This document shows, piece after piece, positions 17,384 through 25,495 of a DNA stretch of 32,261 nt. The translations under genes and the position numbers were made by a program. Position 1 is the stretch's first letter; every line of letters starts with the position of its first letter. The DNA comes from Verrucomicrobiota bacterium (GTDB lineage Bacteria; Verrucomicrobiota; Verrucomicrobiia; Limisphaerales; BJHT01). The notes under the pieces were generated by a model. The model did not search any database and was not told the DNA's origin. It saw only the letters and a list, made by a program, of their open reading frames with translations. Location: contig BJHT01000046.1 in assembly GCA_014193395.1 (NCBI GenBank), positions 1-32,261 on the forward strand, given 5' to 3'.

Positions 17384-18610
17384 TCAGGAAATACCGCGCG
17401 CGGTGGAACCGAAGTTTCGGCGGGCAATGATGAGGCTGCCCATGAGTCCGGCCAGCAACACGACGCTCACGGTCCACGCCGCGCCGTCGCGCACGCCGGG
17501 CAGGAAGTGCAGCGCCGCGGCACCTACCGCCGGGCCGCCGAAAATACCAATGCCAATGGCCGCTTCGTGGAAGCCGCCATGCACGCCCTTGGTGTCACCG
17601 ACATCCATCGAGTAGAACAGCGACGAATAGTAGAGGAGACCGAGGCCCAGCCCGAAGGCCAGTTGCGCGAGGACCAGCACGGCCAGATGGGTTGACAGCA
17701 GGATCGCCAGATAGCTCGCCATCACCATCCCGTAAGCCCCGAAGAACCAGCCGCGCCGGTAATGCCAGCCCGGCCACAGCCACAGCACGAGAAACGCGGC
17801 CAGCCGCGCGAAGAGCCAGATCGAGCAGAAGAATCCTGCGAGCATCGGCGAGAGTGCGAGCTTGCGCGCGAGGCTCGGCATCACGGGCAGGATGCTGTTG
17901 ATGGCGATGTAGGCGAAGGGATTGGCGAACCACGCCAGCCGCAGGAACGCCCGCGTTCGCGCGATGGGGCGCGAGGTGAGCGACGGCGACGCGGCTGGGT
18001 CTGCCGCGGTCGCGGGGCCGTGCGGCAGCGACTCGATGCCGGGCAGCGCCGCGCGGGTGAGGTCGAGCGGGAGCGTGTAGGTGAGCACGAGTTGCAAGGC
18101 GTGCAGGCCCGCCGGCAGGAAGAAGATGCTGCGCGGACCAAGGGCCTCGATCAGCGCGCCGCCCGCGAAGAAGCCGACCGCCGCGCCGCCGGCCCAGGTG
18201 AGATTGTAGAAACCAATCATGCGCTGGAGGCGGCGGGGCGGCTCGCCTTCGCTGACGGCCGCCTCGAGGGTGGGCCAGGTGCAACAAACCCCGAGCGTCC
18301 ATAACACCAGCAGCACGACCTGGCTGATCGCGCCCGTCACCAACCCGGCCGCGATCATCACCAGTGCCATCACCGCAAAACCGATGCGCAACGTGCGCAC
18401 GTAGCCAAAGCGCTGGGCGAACTGCCCGGCCCACAATGCGGCGAAGATGTAAACAAAGCCGTGCGCGGCCGAGAGCGCGAAGTTCTCGCGATCCGTCCAG
18501 CCGAACTGCGCGCCCATGTGGAAGAACAGGAAGTTGAAATAGAACGCCGTCCCGAAGGCGTTGATCGCCTCAAGGAGAAAGAACCCGGACTTGGATGGGC
18601 CGTTGGGCAT
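17384..18610 (-). CDS. MFS transporter
   Basis: This 408-aa protein has about 12 hydrophobic helices in two bundles, separated by a polar central loop (near TAADPAASPSLTSRPIAR, ~residues 200-220). The charged loop WAGQFAQRFGYVRTLR after helix 2 fits the MFS motif-A position, but it departs from the canonical GxLaDrxGrrxxl form. The substrate is unknown. The start is the ATG at 18610; the frame is open to 18820 but the extra residues are polar and proline-rich, unlike an MFS N-terminus. It is encoded 164 bases downstream of an EamA transporter gene on the same strand. Confidence 0.88.
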   Translation of the reverse strand: MPNGPSKSGFFLLEAINAFGTAFYFNFLFFHMGAQFGWTDRENFALSAAHGFVYIFAALWAGQFAQRFGYVRTLRIGFAVMALVMIAAGLVTGAISQVVLLVLWTLGVCCTWPTLEAAVSEGEPPRRLQRMIGFYNLTWAGGAAVGFFAGGALIEALGPRSIFFLPAGLHALQLVLTYTLPLDLTRAALPGIESLPHGPATAADPAASPSLTSRPIARTRAFLRLAWFANPFAYIAINSILPVMPSLARKLALSPMLAGFFCSIWLFARLAAFLVLWLWPGWHYRRGWFFGAYGMVMASYLAILLSTHLAVLVLAQLAFGLGLGLLYYSSLFYSMDVGDTKGVHGGFHEAAIGIGIFGGPAVGAAALHFLPGVRDGAAWTVSVVLLAGLMGSLIIARRNFGSTARGIS

Positions 18611-18774
18611 GGATGAATGCGTGCGCCCCGATTTGCGGGGCCGCGGATTTAACGGAGCGTTGGCGGGGCTGTCGAGGGGCGAATCCGGCGGACAGCGAGG
18701 CATTCCCAAGCGGTGTCCCAGCAGCAGAATCTGCGGGGCGGACCACGGACTCGACCTGACCGCGTCGTTCCAAA

Positions 18775-19758
18775 TTATTCTCCCCGCGTGGGTGGCGGGA
18801 CCGGCGCGGGTGCGCGCCATTGCGCGAGGACGTTCGCAACGAAGATCAGGCCACCGCCCATGAGCAGCTCACGCGTGAGTGTTTCATTCGGATACGCCAT
18901 GCCGGCCCATGCGCCGAACCACGCCGGCAGGAACAGCGCGAAGGCGCTCGCGAAGACCGGCTCCGCGCAATAGATCAGCCCCGCCAGCGTTGCGCCGACG
19001 TGCCGTTGCCATTGATTCATCAGCACGTAGCCGCCGAGCGTGCAGAAGACCAGCAGCACCGCGAGCAGGCCGAGCGTCGGGGCCGTGCTGTAGGCGCGCA
19101 GCCAGTCGCCGGGTTCCTGCGTGGTGGCGAGGGCGACGGGCAGGCCGGACAACGCCATCGCGGCGAACTGCACCGCGGTCGAGTGGCTGACGCGGCAGTT
19201 CACAAAGCGCGGGTGCTCGAGCCACAGGATTTGCCCGGTGAAAACGACCGAGGCGAGAATGGTCTCGAGTTCCCCGCGCCCGAGATGGAACGCCCGCAGG
19301 TCCACCTTCGCGAGTACGCCGATGCCGATCACCACGATGACGCAGCCGGTGAGGACGTTCCACGGCGGCCAGTGCCGCGCGCGGCACGCGACCCACACGG
19401 GAATAATCAGGCAATAGCACTGGGTGAGAAACGCCGACGTGCTCGCCTCCGTTCGCGCCAGGCCGTCCATTTGAAACAGAATCCCAACCCCGCCGAACAG
19501 GCCGATGCCCAGGCCGTGAAACACCTCGTCGCGCGTGATCGTCGGCAGCGTCCGCAGGGTGAACAAACCCATCAGCAGCGCCGCCGAGCCGAAGCGATAG
19601 AACACGCACAGCGCGGCCATGAAAAAGCTGCTGCGCCCCGGCAGCAACTGCTCCTGCGCCAGCCCGAGCGCCTTCATCGCGGGAAAGCTCAGCCCCCACA
19701 GCGTGGTGGCGAACACGAGCCATTGCGTGGCCTTGATGCGAAGCGCGTCGTTGGACAT
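18775..19758 (-). CDS. EamA/DMT-family transporter
   Basis: This 327-aa protein has about ten membrane helices arranged as two EamA repeats. The N-terminal repeat has the typical WLVFATTLWGLSFPAMKAL opening and the C-terminal repeat has LLVFCTLGGYVLMNQWQRHV and AGLIYCAEPVFASAFA. DMT proteins export or exchange small metabolites; the substrate is unknown. The ATG at 19758 is chosen because the protein starts MSNDALRIKATQWLVF there; the frame is open to 19878 through repeat DNA. The 164-bp gap to the MFS gene leaves operon status open. Confidence 0.88.
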   Translation of the reverse strand: MSNDALRIKATQWLVFATTLWGLSFPAMKALGLAQEQLLPGRSSFFMAALCVFYRFGSAALLMGLFTLRTLPTITRDEVFHGLGIGLFGGVGILFQMDGLARTEASTSAFLTQCYCLIIPVWVACRARHWPPWNVLTGCVIVVIGIGVLAKVDLRAFHLGRGELETILASVVFTGQILWLEHPRFVNCRVSHSTAVQFAAMALSGLPVALATTQEPGDWLRAYSTAPTLGLLAVLLVFCTLGGYVLMNQWQRHVGATLAGLIYCAEPVFASAFALFLPAWFGAWAGMAYPNETLTRELLMGGGLIFVANVLAQWRAPAPVPPPTRGE

Positions 19759-20067
19759 GGGCGCGAAGCAAAGAGGAAAACGGCGGTGAGGGGAAAGGAA
19801 TTGTGCGCCTCCCTTGTGGGAGTCGAGGTAACGAGACTCTAACCTTCTTTCGCGAGTGCCTGTCCAGAACCGCCGCACGCCGCGTCGCGAAACCGCGCTC
19901 CGGTTCCACGCGCCTTGACCCAGTCAGGGCCGCGAGACTCAGGCCGCGTTTCGCGTGGAAAAGGTTAGAGTCTCGTCACCTCGACTCCTACAAGGGGTGA
20001 AAGCGGGCGCGTTCGCCCGGCGCGCGATCCGCCTCCTCACGTCGGCGGCTACAACTGCATCCGCACC
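19759..20067. other. Intergenic region filled by an inverted-repeat element
   Basis: 309 bp between the EamA start and the prenyltransferase stop are mostly occupied by the 186-bp inverted-repeat element (19811-19996) and a weaker related fragment at 20032-20054 (CCTCCTCACGTCGGCGGCTA). No gene is present. Confidence 0.6.
19811..19996. repeat. 186-bp inverted-repeat element, 'CCTTGTAGGAG' family
   Basis: The left arm (19811-19846, CCCTTGTGGGAGTCGAGGTA start) and the right arm (19961-19996) are reverse complements over 36 bases with two mismatches. The core CCTTGTAGGAG-CGA-GTGA-GAG-CTCTAAC is shared with 3752-3776 and 4208-4232. The interior is unrelated GC-rich DNA with no ORF. It looks like a dispersed non-coding element. 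Confidence 0.8.
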
Positions 20068-20958
20068 TCACCCCAGGCTCAGATGGCCCAGCGCGAGCAG
20101 TGCGTAGTAGGTGTATTCCGCATCGAGATGGTCGTCCGCCCAGTGGCCGTGGAAGCCGCCCTGCGCGGACCAGAGCGTGTCGATGAAATCCAGGCAGCGC
20201 TCATGCACGCCGCTGGGCAGGCGGCGCTCGATGGCGGCGAGCGCGTGGATGGCGGTCGCGGTGGACAGCAGGTCCGGCATCGGCGCGCCGGGCACGGCGA
20301 GGAAGCCGCCCTGCGGATGCACCTGCGCCAACAGCCAGTCGCCGACGCGGTCGTTCACCGGGAAGCCGAGGTGCCGGATGAGCGTGACCGCGCCCGCAGT
20401 GGCGTTGGTGGCGCCGCTGCGGGCGTTGGGGACGTTGCTCCACGCGCCGTCGGGGGTTTCGAGGCGCTTCAGGCTCTGCACCAGTTTCAAAATATTCGGC
20501 GGCGTGTGGCCGAGGTCTTCGTAAGCGCCGAGCGCCACGAACGCGCCGTAGGCCGTGCCGTGCGCGAGTTTCGCGTCACCCTCGTAACCGCCGTCGGGTT
20601 TGCGAAAACTCTCGAGGCGCTCGAGCAACGCGGATGCGCGTCCCGGTGGCAGGTGCTCGCGGCCGACCGCGGCCCAGCAACGCGCCAGCGACGAGGCATG
20701 CACGAAGTCCAGTTTCGCGCCGTCGCCGTGACTGAGGAGAAACGCCACGACTTTTTCTTTCGGCACCTCGGCGTCGAGCGCCTGCAGGCCGGCGAGTGCG
20801 AAGATCGTGTAGTACAGGTCAGGCCGTCCGTCGCGATCCAGCCCCGCACCGTCCGCCGACAGCCGGCTGCGGAAAAACTCGCGCACCAGATCGGTGGAAT
20901 CGCCGAGCAGGCGTGGCGCAAGGCGGGCGACCTGGAGGAGTTGGAGGCGGAGGCTCAC
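20068..20958 (-). CDS. Prenyltransferase/squalene-oxidase repeat protein
   Basis: This 296-aa protein consists of (alpha/alpha) toroid repeats of the terpene-cyclase/prenyltransferase-beta type. Repeat cores are visible at DLYYTIFALAGLQAL, PDGGYEG, PDGAWSNVPNARSG, PQGGFLAVPG, and AQGGFHGHWADDHLDAEYTY. Catalytic DXDD of squalene-hopene cyclases is not evident and the protein is about half their length, so it is more like a beta-subunit-sized toroid with unknown substrate. The start is a GTG at 20958, 9 bases after the stop of a 67-aa gene, which implies translational coupling. Relatives in this phylum often sit near MoxR/DUF58/DUF4159 genes, as here. The cluster's purpose is unknown. Confidence 0.85.
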   Translation of the reverse strand: MSLRLQLLQVARLAPRLLGDSTDLVREFFRSRLSADGAGLDRDGRPDLYYTIFALAGLQALDAEVPKEKVVAFLLSHGDGAKLDFVHASSLARCWAAVGREHLPPGRASALLERLESFRKPDGGYEGDAKLAHGTAYGAFVALGAYEDLGHTPPNILKLVQSLKRLETPDGAWSNVPNARSGATNATAGAVTLIRHLGFPVNDRVGDWLLAQVHPQGGFLAVPGAPMPDLLSTATAIHALAAIERRLPSGVHERCLDFIDTLWSAQGGFHGHWADDHLDAEYTYYALLALGHLSLG

Positions 20959-20967
20959 GCGGGGTGA

Positions 20968-21171
20968 TTACACCGATTGGACCGGCCCGCGACCCGCTCC
21001 GGCGGGCGGTTTGGCTGGCTTGTCGTTTGCCGCTGTGACGCCGGCCGGCGGTGGCGAGGCTTCCGGAGCCGCCGCTGAAGCAGCGCGCAGTTGGCGGATG
21101 AACGCCAAGACTTCGGCTTGCTCCGTGGGCGTCATCGCCTTGATTCGTTCAATGATTTCGACGGCGTTCAT
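20968..21171 (-). CDS. 67-aa protein with antitoxin-like N-terminus
   Basis: This small protein has a helical N-terminal half, MNAVEIIERIKAMTPTEQAE, then VLAFIRQL, followed by an Ala/Pro-rich tail (~30-67). The pattern '(E)II..I..L(P)EEQ..VLAFI..L' is common in short DUF2281-type or antitoxin-like proteins, but no toxin gene is adjacent. It starts from an ATG at 21171 and its stop is 9 bases before the GTG of the prenyltransferase-repeat gene. The coding sense is supported by the regular helix pattern and by the tight gene spacing; the function is inferred only. Confidence 0.65.
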   Translation of the reverse strand: MNAVEIIERIKAMTPTEQAEVLAFIRQLRAASAAAPEASPPPAGVTAANDKPAKPPAGAGRGPVQSV

Positions 21172-21470
21172 GGGGGTGGACTCGTACTCGGAAGCCGTCG
21201 GTGGGGCAAGCGTGCAGGTGCAGGCGGCACGCACCCGCACGTGCTTCGGGGAGCGGCCGTCCTCGGCCGCAGCAGCGTCCGCAGGCGCGAGGGCGTGGGA
21301 GCGGTCGGCATCGCTCTGGCAGCCACGTTGCTGGGGTCGGGGACCGTTGGAATTTCCCGCAGATTCAGAGCGGCCACAGATGCGAAATTTCGCCGGGGAT
21401 AATCTGGGAGCTGCGGGCGGTTTTGGAACCGCAGCCCGCCGGGCACGCGGACGCCGCGGGCTGCATTTTA
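21172..21470. other. Intergenic region between moxR (second copy) and the 67-aa gene
   Basis: 299 bp with no gene. A GC-rich hairpin immediately downstream of moxR is listed separately. The remainder shows no recognisable signal. Confidence 0.4.
21431..21464 (-). terminator. GC-rich hairpin downstream of the second moxR
   Basis: A perfect 9-bp stem, GCAGCCCGC (21431-21439) with GCGGGCTGC (21456-21464), encloses a 16-base loop. It lies 6 bases after the moxR stop codon at 21471. There is no T-run on the minus strand, so termination is plausible but unproven; attenuation between moxR and the 67-aa gene is an alternative. Confidence 0.45.
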
Positions 21471-22616
<1,146 letters not shown>

Positions 22617-22638
22617 GAGTGGGGCGGGTGTGGGCGGA

Positions 22639-22832
22639 TTTTGGAGTGCGGTGACTTGTCACCGCTTTACCGAGGCGACTTGTCGCCGTCGAACTGCGAG
22701 AGGCATGGGTGCTCACGGGGGCGTTCAATGCTCGCGCCAGCGCCGGCGCGCCCGCGTGACCGGAGCCGCCCGGCACCTCGACAGCGACCCGTCGGCGGCG
22801 CAAAAGCAGCGACGAGTCACCGCACTCCAAAA
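22639..22832. repeat. 194-bp inverted-repeat element, 'GGAGTGCGGTGACT' family
   Basis: The ends TTTTGGAGTGCGGTGACT (22639-22656) and their exact reverse complement (22815-22832) form a perfect 18-bp inverted repeat. Just inside the left end are two adjacent mini-hairpins with TT loops: GCGGTGAC/GTCACCGC (22648-22665) and GGCGAC/GTCGCC (22674-22687). This looks like a short mobile or structured intergenic element. No transposase is encoded. Confidence 0.8.
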
Positions 22833-22883
22833 CGCCGCGGCGGGGAGAAGTTGCGTCGCCCACGCGGTGGCTGAAGCGGGTTT

Positions 22884-22915
22884 TCATCCGTGTTTATCGG
22901 TGTTTATCCGTGGTT
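22884..22915. repeat. Short tandem repeat, 10-bp unit TGTTTATCSG
   Basis: The stretch reads TCATCCG, TGTTTATCGG, TGTTTATCCG, TGGTT: about three near-identical 10-base units. Comparable 'ATCCGTGTTTATC' arrays are known as dispersed repeats in related phyla; this is recalled and was not checked. Confidence 0.6.
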
Positions 22916-22941
22916 TCTAATTTCAGCCGCTGCGCCCGGCC

Positions 22942-23829
22942 TCAATGCGTCATCGCGTAGGTGATGATGTTGATGCCGAGCGGGAAGGAGATTTTTTCGG
23001 AGAAGGTGCGGAAGAAATACTGGTCCTCGCCCTCGCGCTCCCAGCCGTCGCCGTTGTCGGTGTTGTGGGTGGCGATGGCCATCATGCGGCCCTTGTCGTC
23101 GAAGAGCGCGCGGACATGCACTTCGCGGCATTCCTCGCCGTCGTGATATTCCCAGGTGATGCCGGAGTATTGGCTCTCCATGCCGGTGCGGATGTTGGGG
23201 ACTTGCAGTTTGTTCTTCGGCATCTGGAGATCGAAGACGCAGTGGAAGATGGGATGCTCCATCGGGAGTTCGGTGAATTCGCGGTCGGGGAACGCGCGCT
23301 TCAACTGGCTGGCGAAATTGTCCCATTGCACCTCGCCCCAGAAATCATCCGCCATGAGAAAACCGCCGTTGAGCAGGTATTTGCGCAGCGCGACGACCTC
23401 CTCGTCGGTGAGCAACATGCGCCCCGGCTCGACCATGTAAATCCACGGATAATCCGCCAGTTCCTTGTCGGTGAGGTTCAGCACGCGCCCGTCGGGATTG
23501 ACCTTGATCGAGGTCATCTGCTGGAGGCGGTGCGAGAGATTCAGGTCGCTGTCCGGGAAGTCGGTGTGCCAGTTGCCGCCGCTGCGCGTGCCGTAGGGCG
23601 CGCGGTGAAAACGGATGCGTGCGAAGGTGAAGGTGTCGCGCTCGAAGCCGACGCTGTTGGTCCACATCGGCGTGCCGGTGCTGTGCGACTCGACCTCGCG
23701 CGCGGTCTTGACGGTGTCGGCGTTGGGCAGCCAACCCTCGCCGCGGAACTGCGCGACGGACAACGCCACCACAAGCGCGAAGACTCCGAGCAGCGAGAGC
23801 TTCTTCGGCGATGGTTGCAGCGAGATCAT
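22942..23829 (-). CDS. DUF4159 protein with N-terminal membrane anchor
   Basis: This 295-aa protein has an N-terminal signal anchor (KKLSLLGVFALVVALSVAQ, ~9-27) followed by a DUF4159 domain to the C-terminus. Recognisable blocks include FTFARIRFHRAPYGTRSGGN, YPWIYMVEPGRMLLTDEEVV, LRKYLLNGGFLMADDFWG and MEHPIFHCVF. The fold is related to class I glutamine amidotransferase-like domains, but the activity is not established. The ATG at 23829 is chosen for its anchor; the frame is open to 23952 through a stretch lacking protein character. It lies 65 bases downstream of a membrane-anchored unknown protein and upstream of the second MoxR, all on the minus strand. Confidence 0.88.
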   Translation of the reverse strand: MISLQPSPKKLSLLGVFALVVALSVAQFRGEGWLPNADTVKTAREVESHSTGTPMWTNSVGFERDTFTFARIRFHRAPYGTRSGGNWHTDFPDSDLNLSHRLQQMTSIKVNPDGRVLNLTDKELADYPWIYMVEPGRMLLTDEEVVALRKYLLNGGFLMADDFWGEVQWDNFASQLKRAFPDREFTELPMEHPIFHCVFDLQMPKNKLQVPNIRTGMESQYSGITWEYHDGEECREVHVRALFDDKGRMMAIATHNTDNGDGWEREGEDQYFFRTFSEKISFPLGINIITYAMTH

Positions 23830-23894
23830 CGGGGCAAGGTGTGGCGAGTGCGATGGACGGGGCGGGCGCGGCGGCTGAAAAATGAAAAACGGCG

Positions 23895-24536
23895 TCAGGG
23901 CAGTTGGTCCACTGTGGCGGGTGTCACGACCATGTACACGCGGTTGAACCACTCGCGGGGTTTTTCGCTGCCGGACGGCGCCGGCGCGGGCGGGAAGCGA
24001 TTCACGATGGCCATGTGGATCACGCCATCCTTGAGCAGTGTCTTGAGCAACGGCGACTGCCCGCCGACGACGATCAGCTTGCTCTTGCTCTCCTTCATCG
24101 CGGCGATGTCATCCCGGGACAGATTCAGCGGCAGACCTACGAACAGCACCAGCGCGTTCGCATTGTCGCCCATGTTCACAAACACGGCGGCCTGCCCGGG
24201 CGGCCAGTTCTGCGGGTCGTCGGACATCGAGCGTTTGAACTCCTTGGCCTCTTTCAGTTGCACGCCGCCGCTCTTGGCCAACCCCGCCTTGAAGCCCTTG
24301 ACCTGCGCCTCGGTGTTCGGACTTTTCATCGCCTCGAAGACCTCCGACACGACCAGCACGCGGCCCTGATTGTTGAGCAGTTTGGCCGTTTCCTCGGCGA
24401 CCACATAGCCGAGATTTTCAAACGGGGTCAGGTTCACCTTCGGCGGGCCGGCGAACTGGGTGAAATAGAGGTAGGTGAGCGAAGCAGCGATCGCCAAGAC
24501 GGCGACGACCCCGAGGGTTGTGTTTTTGTTTTCCAT
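23895..24536 (-). CDS. Membrane-anchored protein of unknown function
   Basis: This 213-aa protein has a single N-terminal hydrophobic helix (TLGVVAVLAIAASLTYLYFT, ~7-26) that is most likely a signal anchor. The rest (~35-213) is an alpha/beta soluble domain with alternating beta strands and helices: GRVLVVSE, AVFVNMGDNANALVLFVG, SKLIVVGGQSPLLKTLLK, VYMVVTP. That pattern could suit a Rossmann-like or periplasmic-binding-type fold, but no family motif is recognised. It would face the periplasm and leads the DUF4159-moxR gene run. Confidence 0.75.
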   Translation of the reverse strand: MENKNTTLGVVAVLAIAASLTYLYFTQFAGPPKVNLTPFENLGYVVAEETAKLLNNQGRVLVVSEVFEAMKSPNTEAQVKGFKAGLAKSGGVQLKEAKEFKRSMSDDPQNWPPGQAAVFVNMGDNANALVLFVGLPLNLSRDDIAAMKESKSKLIVVGGQSPLLKTLLKDGVIHMAIVNRFPPAPAPSGSEKPREWFNRVYMVVTPATVDQLP

Positions 24537-25021
24537 TACGTGCAGAGATTGGCTGGGAATCTTTAAGAGCTAGTGCCGTGCGCACGGGGAATTGTCAAAC
24601 TCCCTTTCCCGCCGCGGCTATTTTCGAGGGTGTGAAACGCGCGCCGCACTGCGTCCGGAGCTCAGGTGGCTCCCCGCAAACGGCTCTGGTGGGCGGCGAC
24701 GGGAGAAGTTTCCGAGCTCCGTTTGAAAGCTCACACGGTTGCCGTTGAAAAGATCGGCGAGTGTCAAGGTGCGGTCGCCCACAGTTGGCAAAATGTTGGA
24801 CCGCAGAAATCCAGAGCATCCGGGAGCCGGCTCGCAGCGGCGCGCGTTGGCACCATCTTTTTTTGATAGCAGGAAGCCTCCGTCACCAATGCTGAACGCG
24901 CGTCCGGGCCAAGAACCGCCAAGTTTTGGACTGACGAATGGGGACTGACGAACGCTGGTTGACGGAAACGATCCCGTTGCCGCGCCGTTTTCTGCGCGCC
25001 AAGTCGCCGCCCGTCGGCGTT
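24537..25021. other. Intergenic region downstream of jag
   Basis: 485 bp with no convincing gene. An 11-bp direct repeat GGACTGACGAA occurs at 24928-24938 and 24942-24952. A minus-strand stretch at ~24640-24850 translates to a locally plausible peptide (TVGDRTLTLADLFNGNRVSF) but starts and neighbours do not support it; a decayed gene end cannot be excluded. Confidence 0.35.
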
Positions 25022-25468
25022 CTACCGGCGGCGGACGAGGATGGCTTTCTTGGCGGTGCCTTCGAGTTCGATGCTGCTGGTCTCGACGGTGGGATCGTCC
25101 TTGAGGGCGCTGTGAACGATGCGGCGGTCGTAGGCGTTCATCGGCTCGAGTTCCACGGCGTCCCCGAGGCGGCGGACCTTGTCGGCGGCGGCGTGCGCCT
25201 TTTTCACGAGGACTTCGCGGGCCTGGGCGCGGTAGCCGCCGATGTCCACGGTGACCTTGGGCGCGCTGGGATCGAGGCGGAAGAGGATGCGGTTGGTGAG
25301 ATACTGTAGGTCGGAAAGGGTCTGGCCCTGCCGCCCGATGAGCGCGGTGGCGTCGGGCGTTTGCACGTCGAGCAGGAGGCCGTCTTCCAAATTCTGTTCG
25401 CGAATGGTGACGGCAAAACCGAGGTTGTGCAGGAGCGCTTGGAGAATGGTTTGAGCTTGGGCTGACAT
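25022..25468 (-). CDS. jag: KhpB/EloR/Jag-type RNA-binding protein (KH plus R3H)
   Basis: This 148-aa protein has a KH domain with GxxG-type loop GRQGQTL (45-51) and an R3H domain with ELEPMNAYDRRIVHSALKDD (106-125) carrying R115/R116 and H119. Such proteins bind RNA and help control cell-wall growth and cell elongation in other bacteria. It is shorter than KhpB proteins that carry an N-terminal Jag_N domain. It lies 27 bases after yidC in the conserved rpmH-rnpA-yidD-yidC-jag order. Confidence 0.9.
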   Translation of the reverse strand: MSAQAQTILQALLHNLGFAVTIREQNLEDGLLLDVQTPDATALIGRQGQTLSDLQYLTNRILFRLDPSAPKVTVDIGGYRAQAREVLVKKAHAAADKVRRLGDAVELEPMNAYDRRIVHSALKDDPTVETSSIELEGTAKKAILVRRR

Positions 25469-25495
25469 AAGCGTGGGCGGGCCGGGGGCGGCCGG

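Larger units (their letters stand above)
22617..22941. other. Intergenic region with two kinds of repeat
   Basis: 325 bp between the DUF4159 gene stop and the second moxR start. Most is the 194-bp inverted-repeat element 22639-22832; positions 22884-22915 hold a short tandem repeat. No gene is convincing. Confidence 0.5.
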
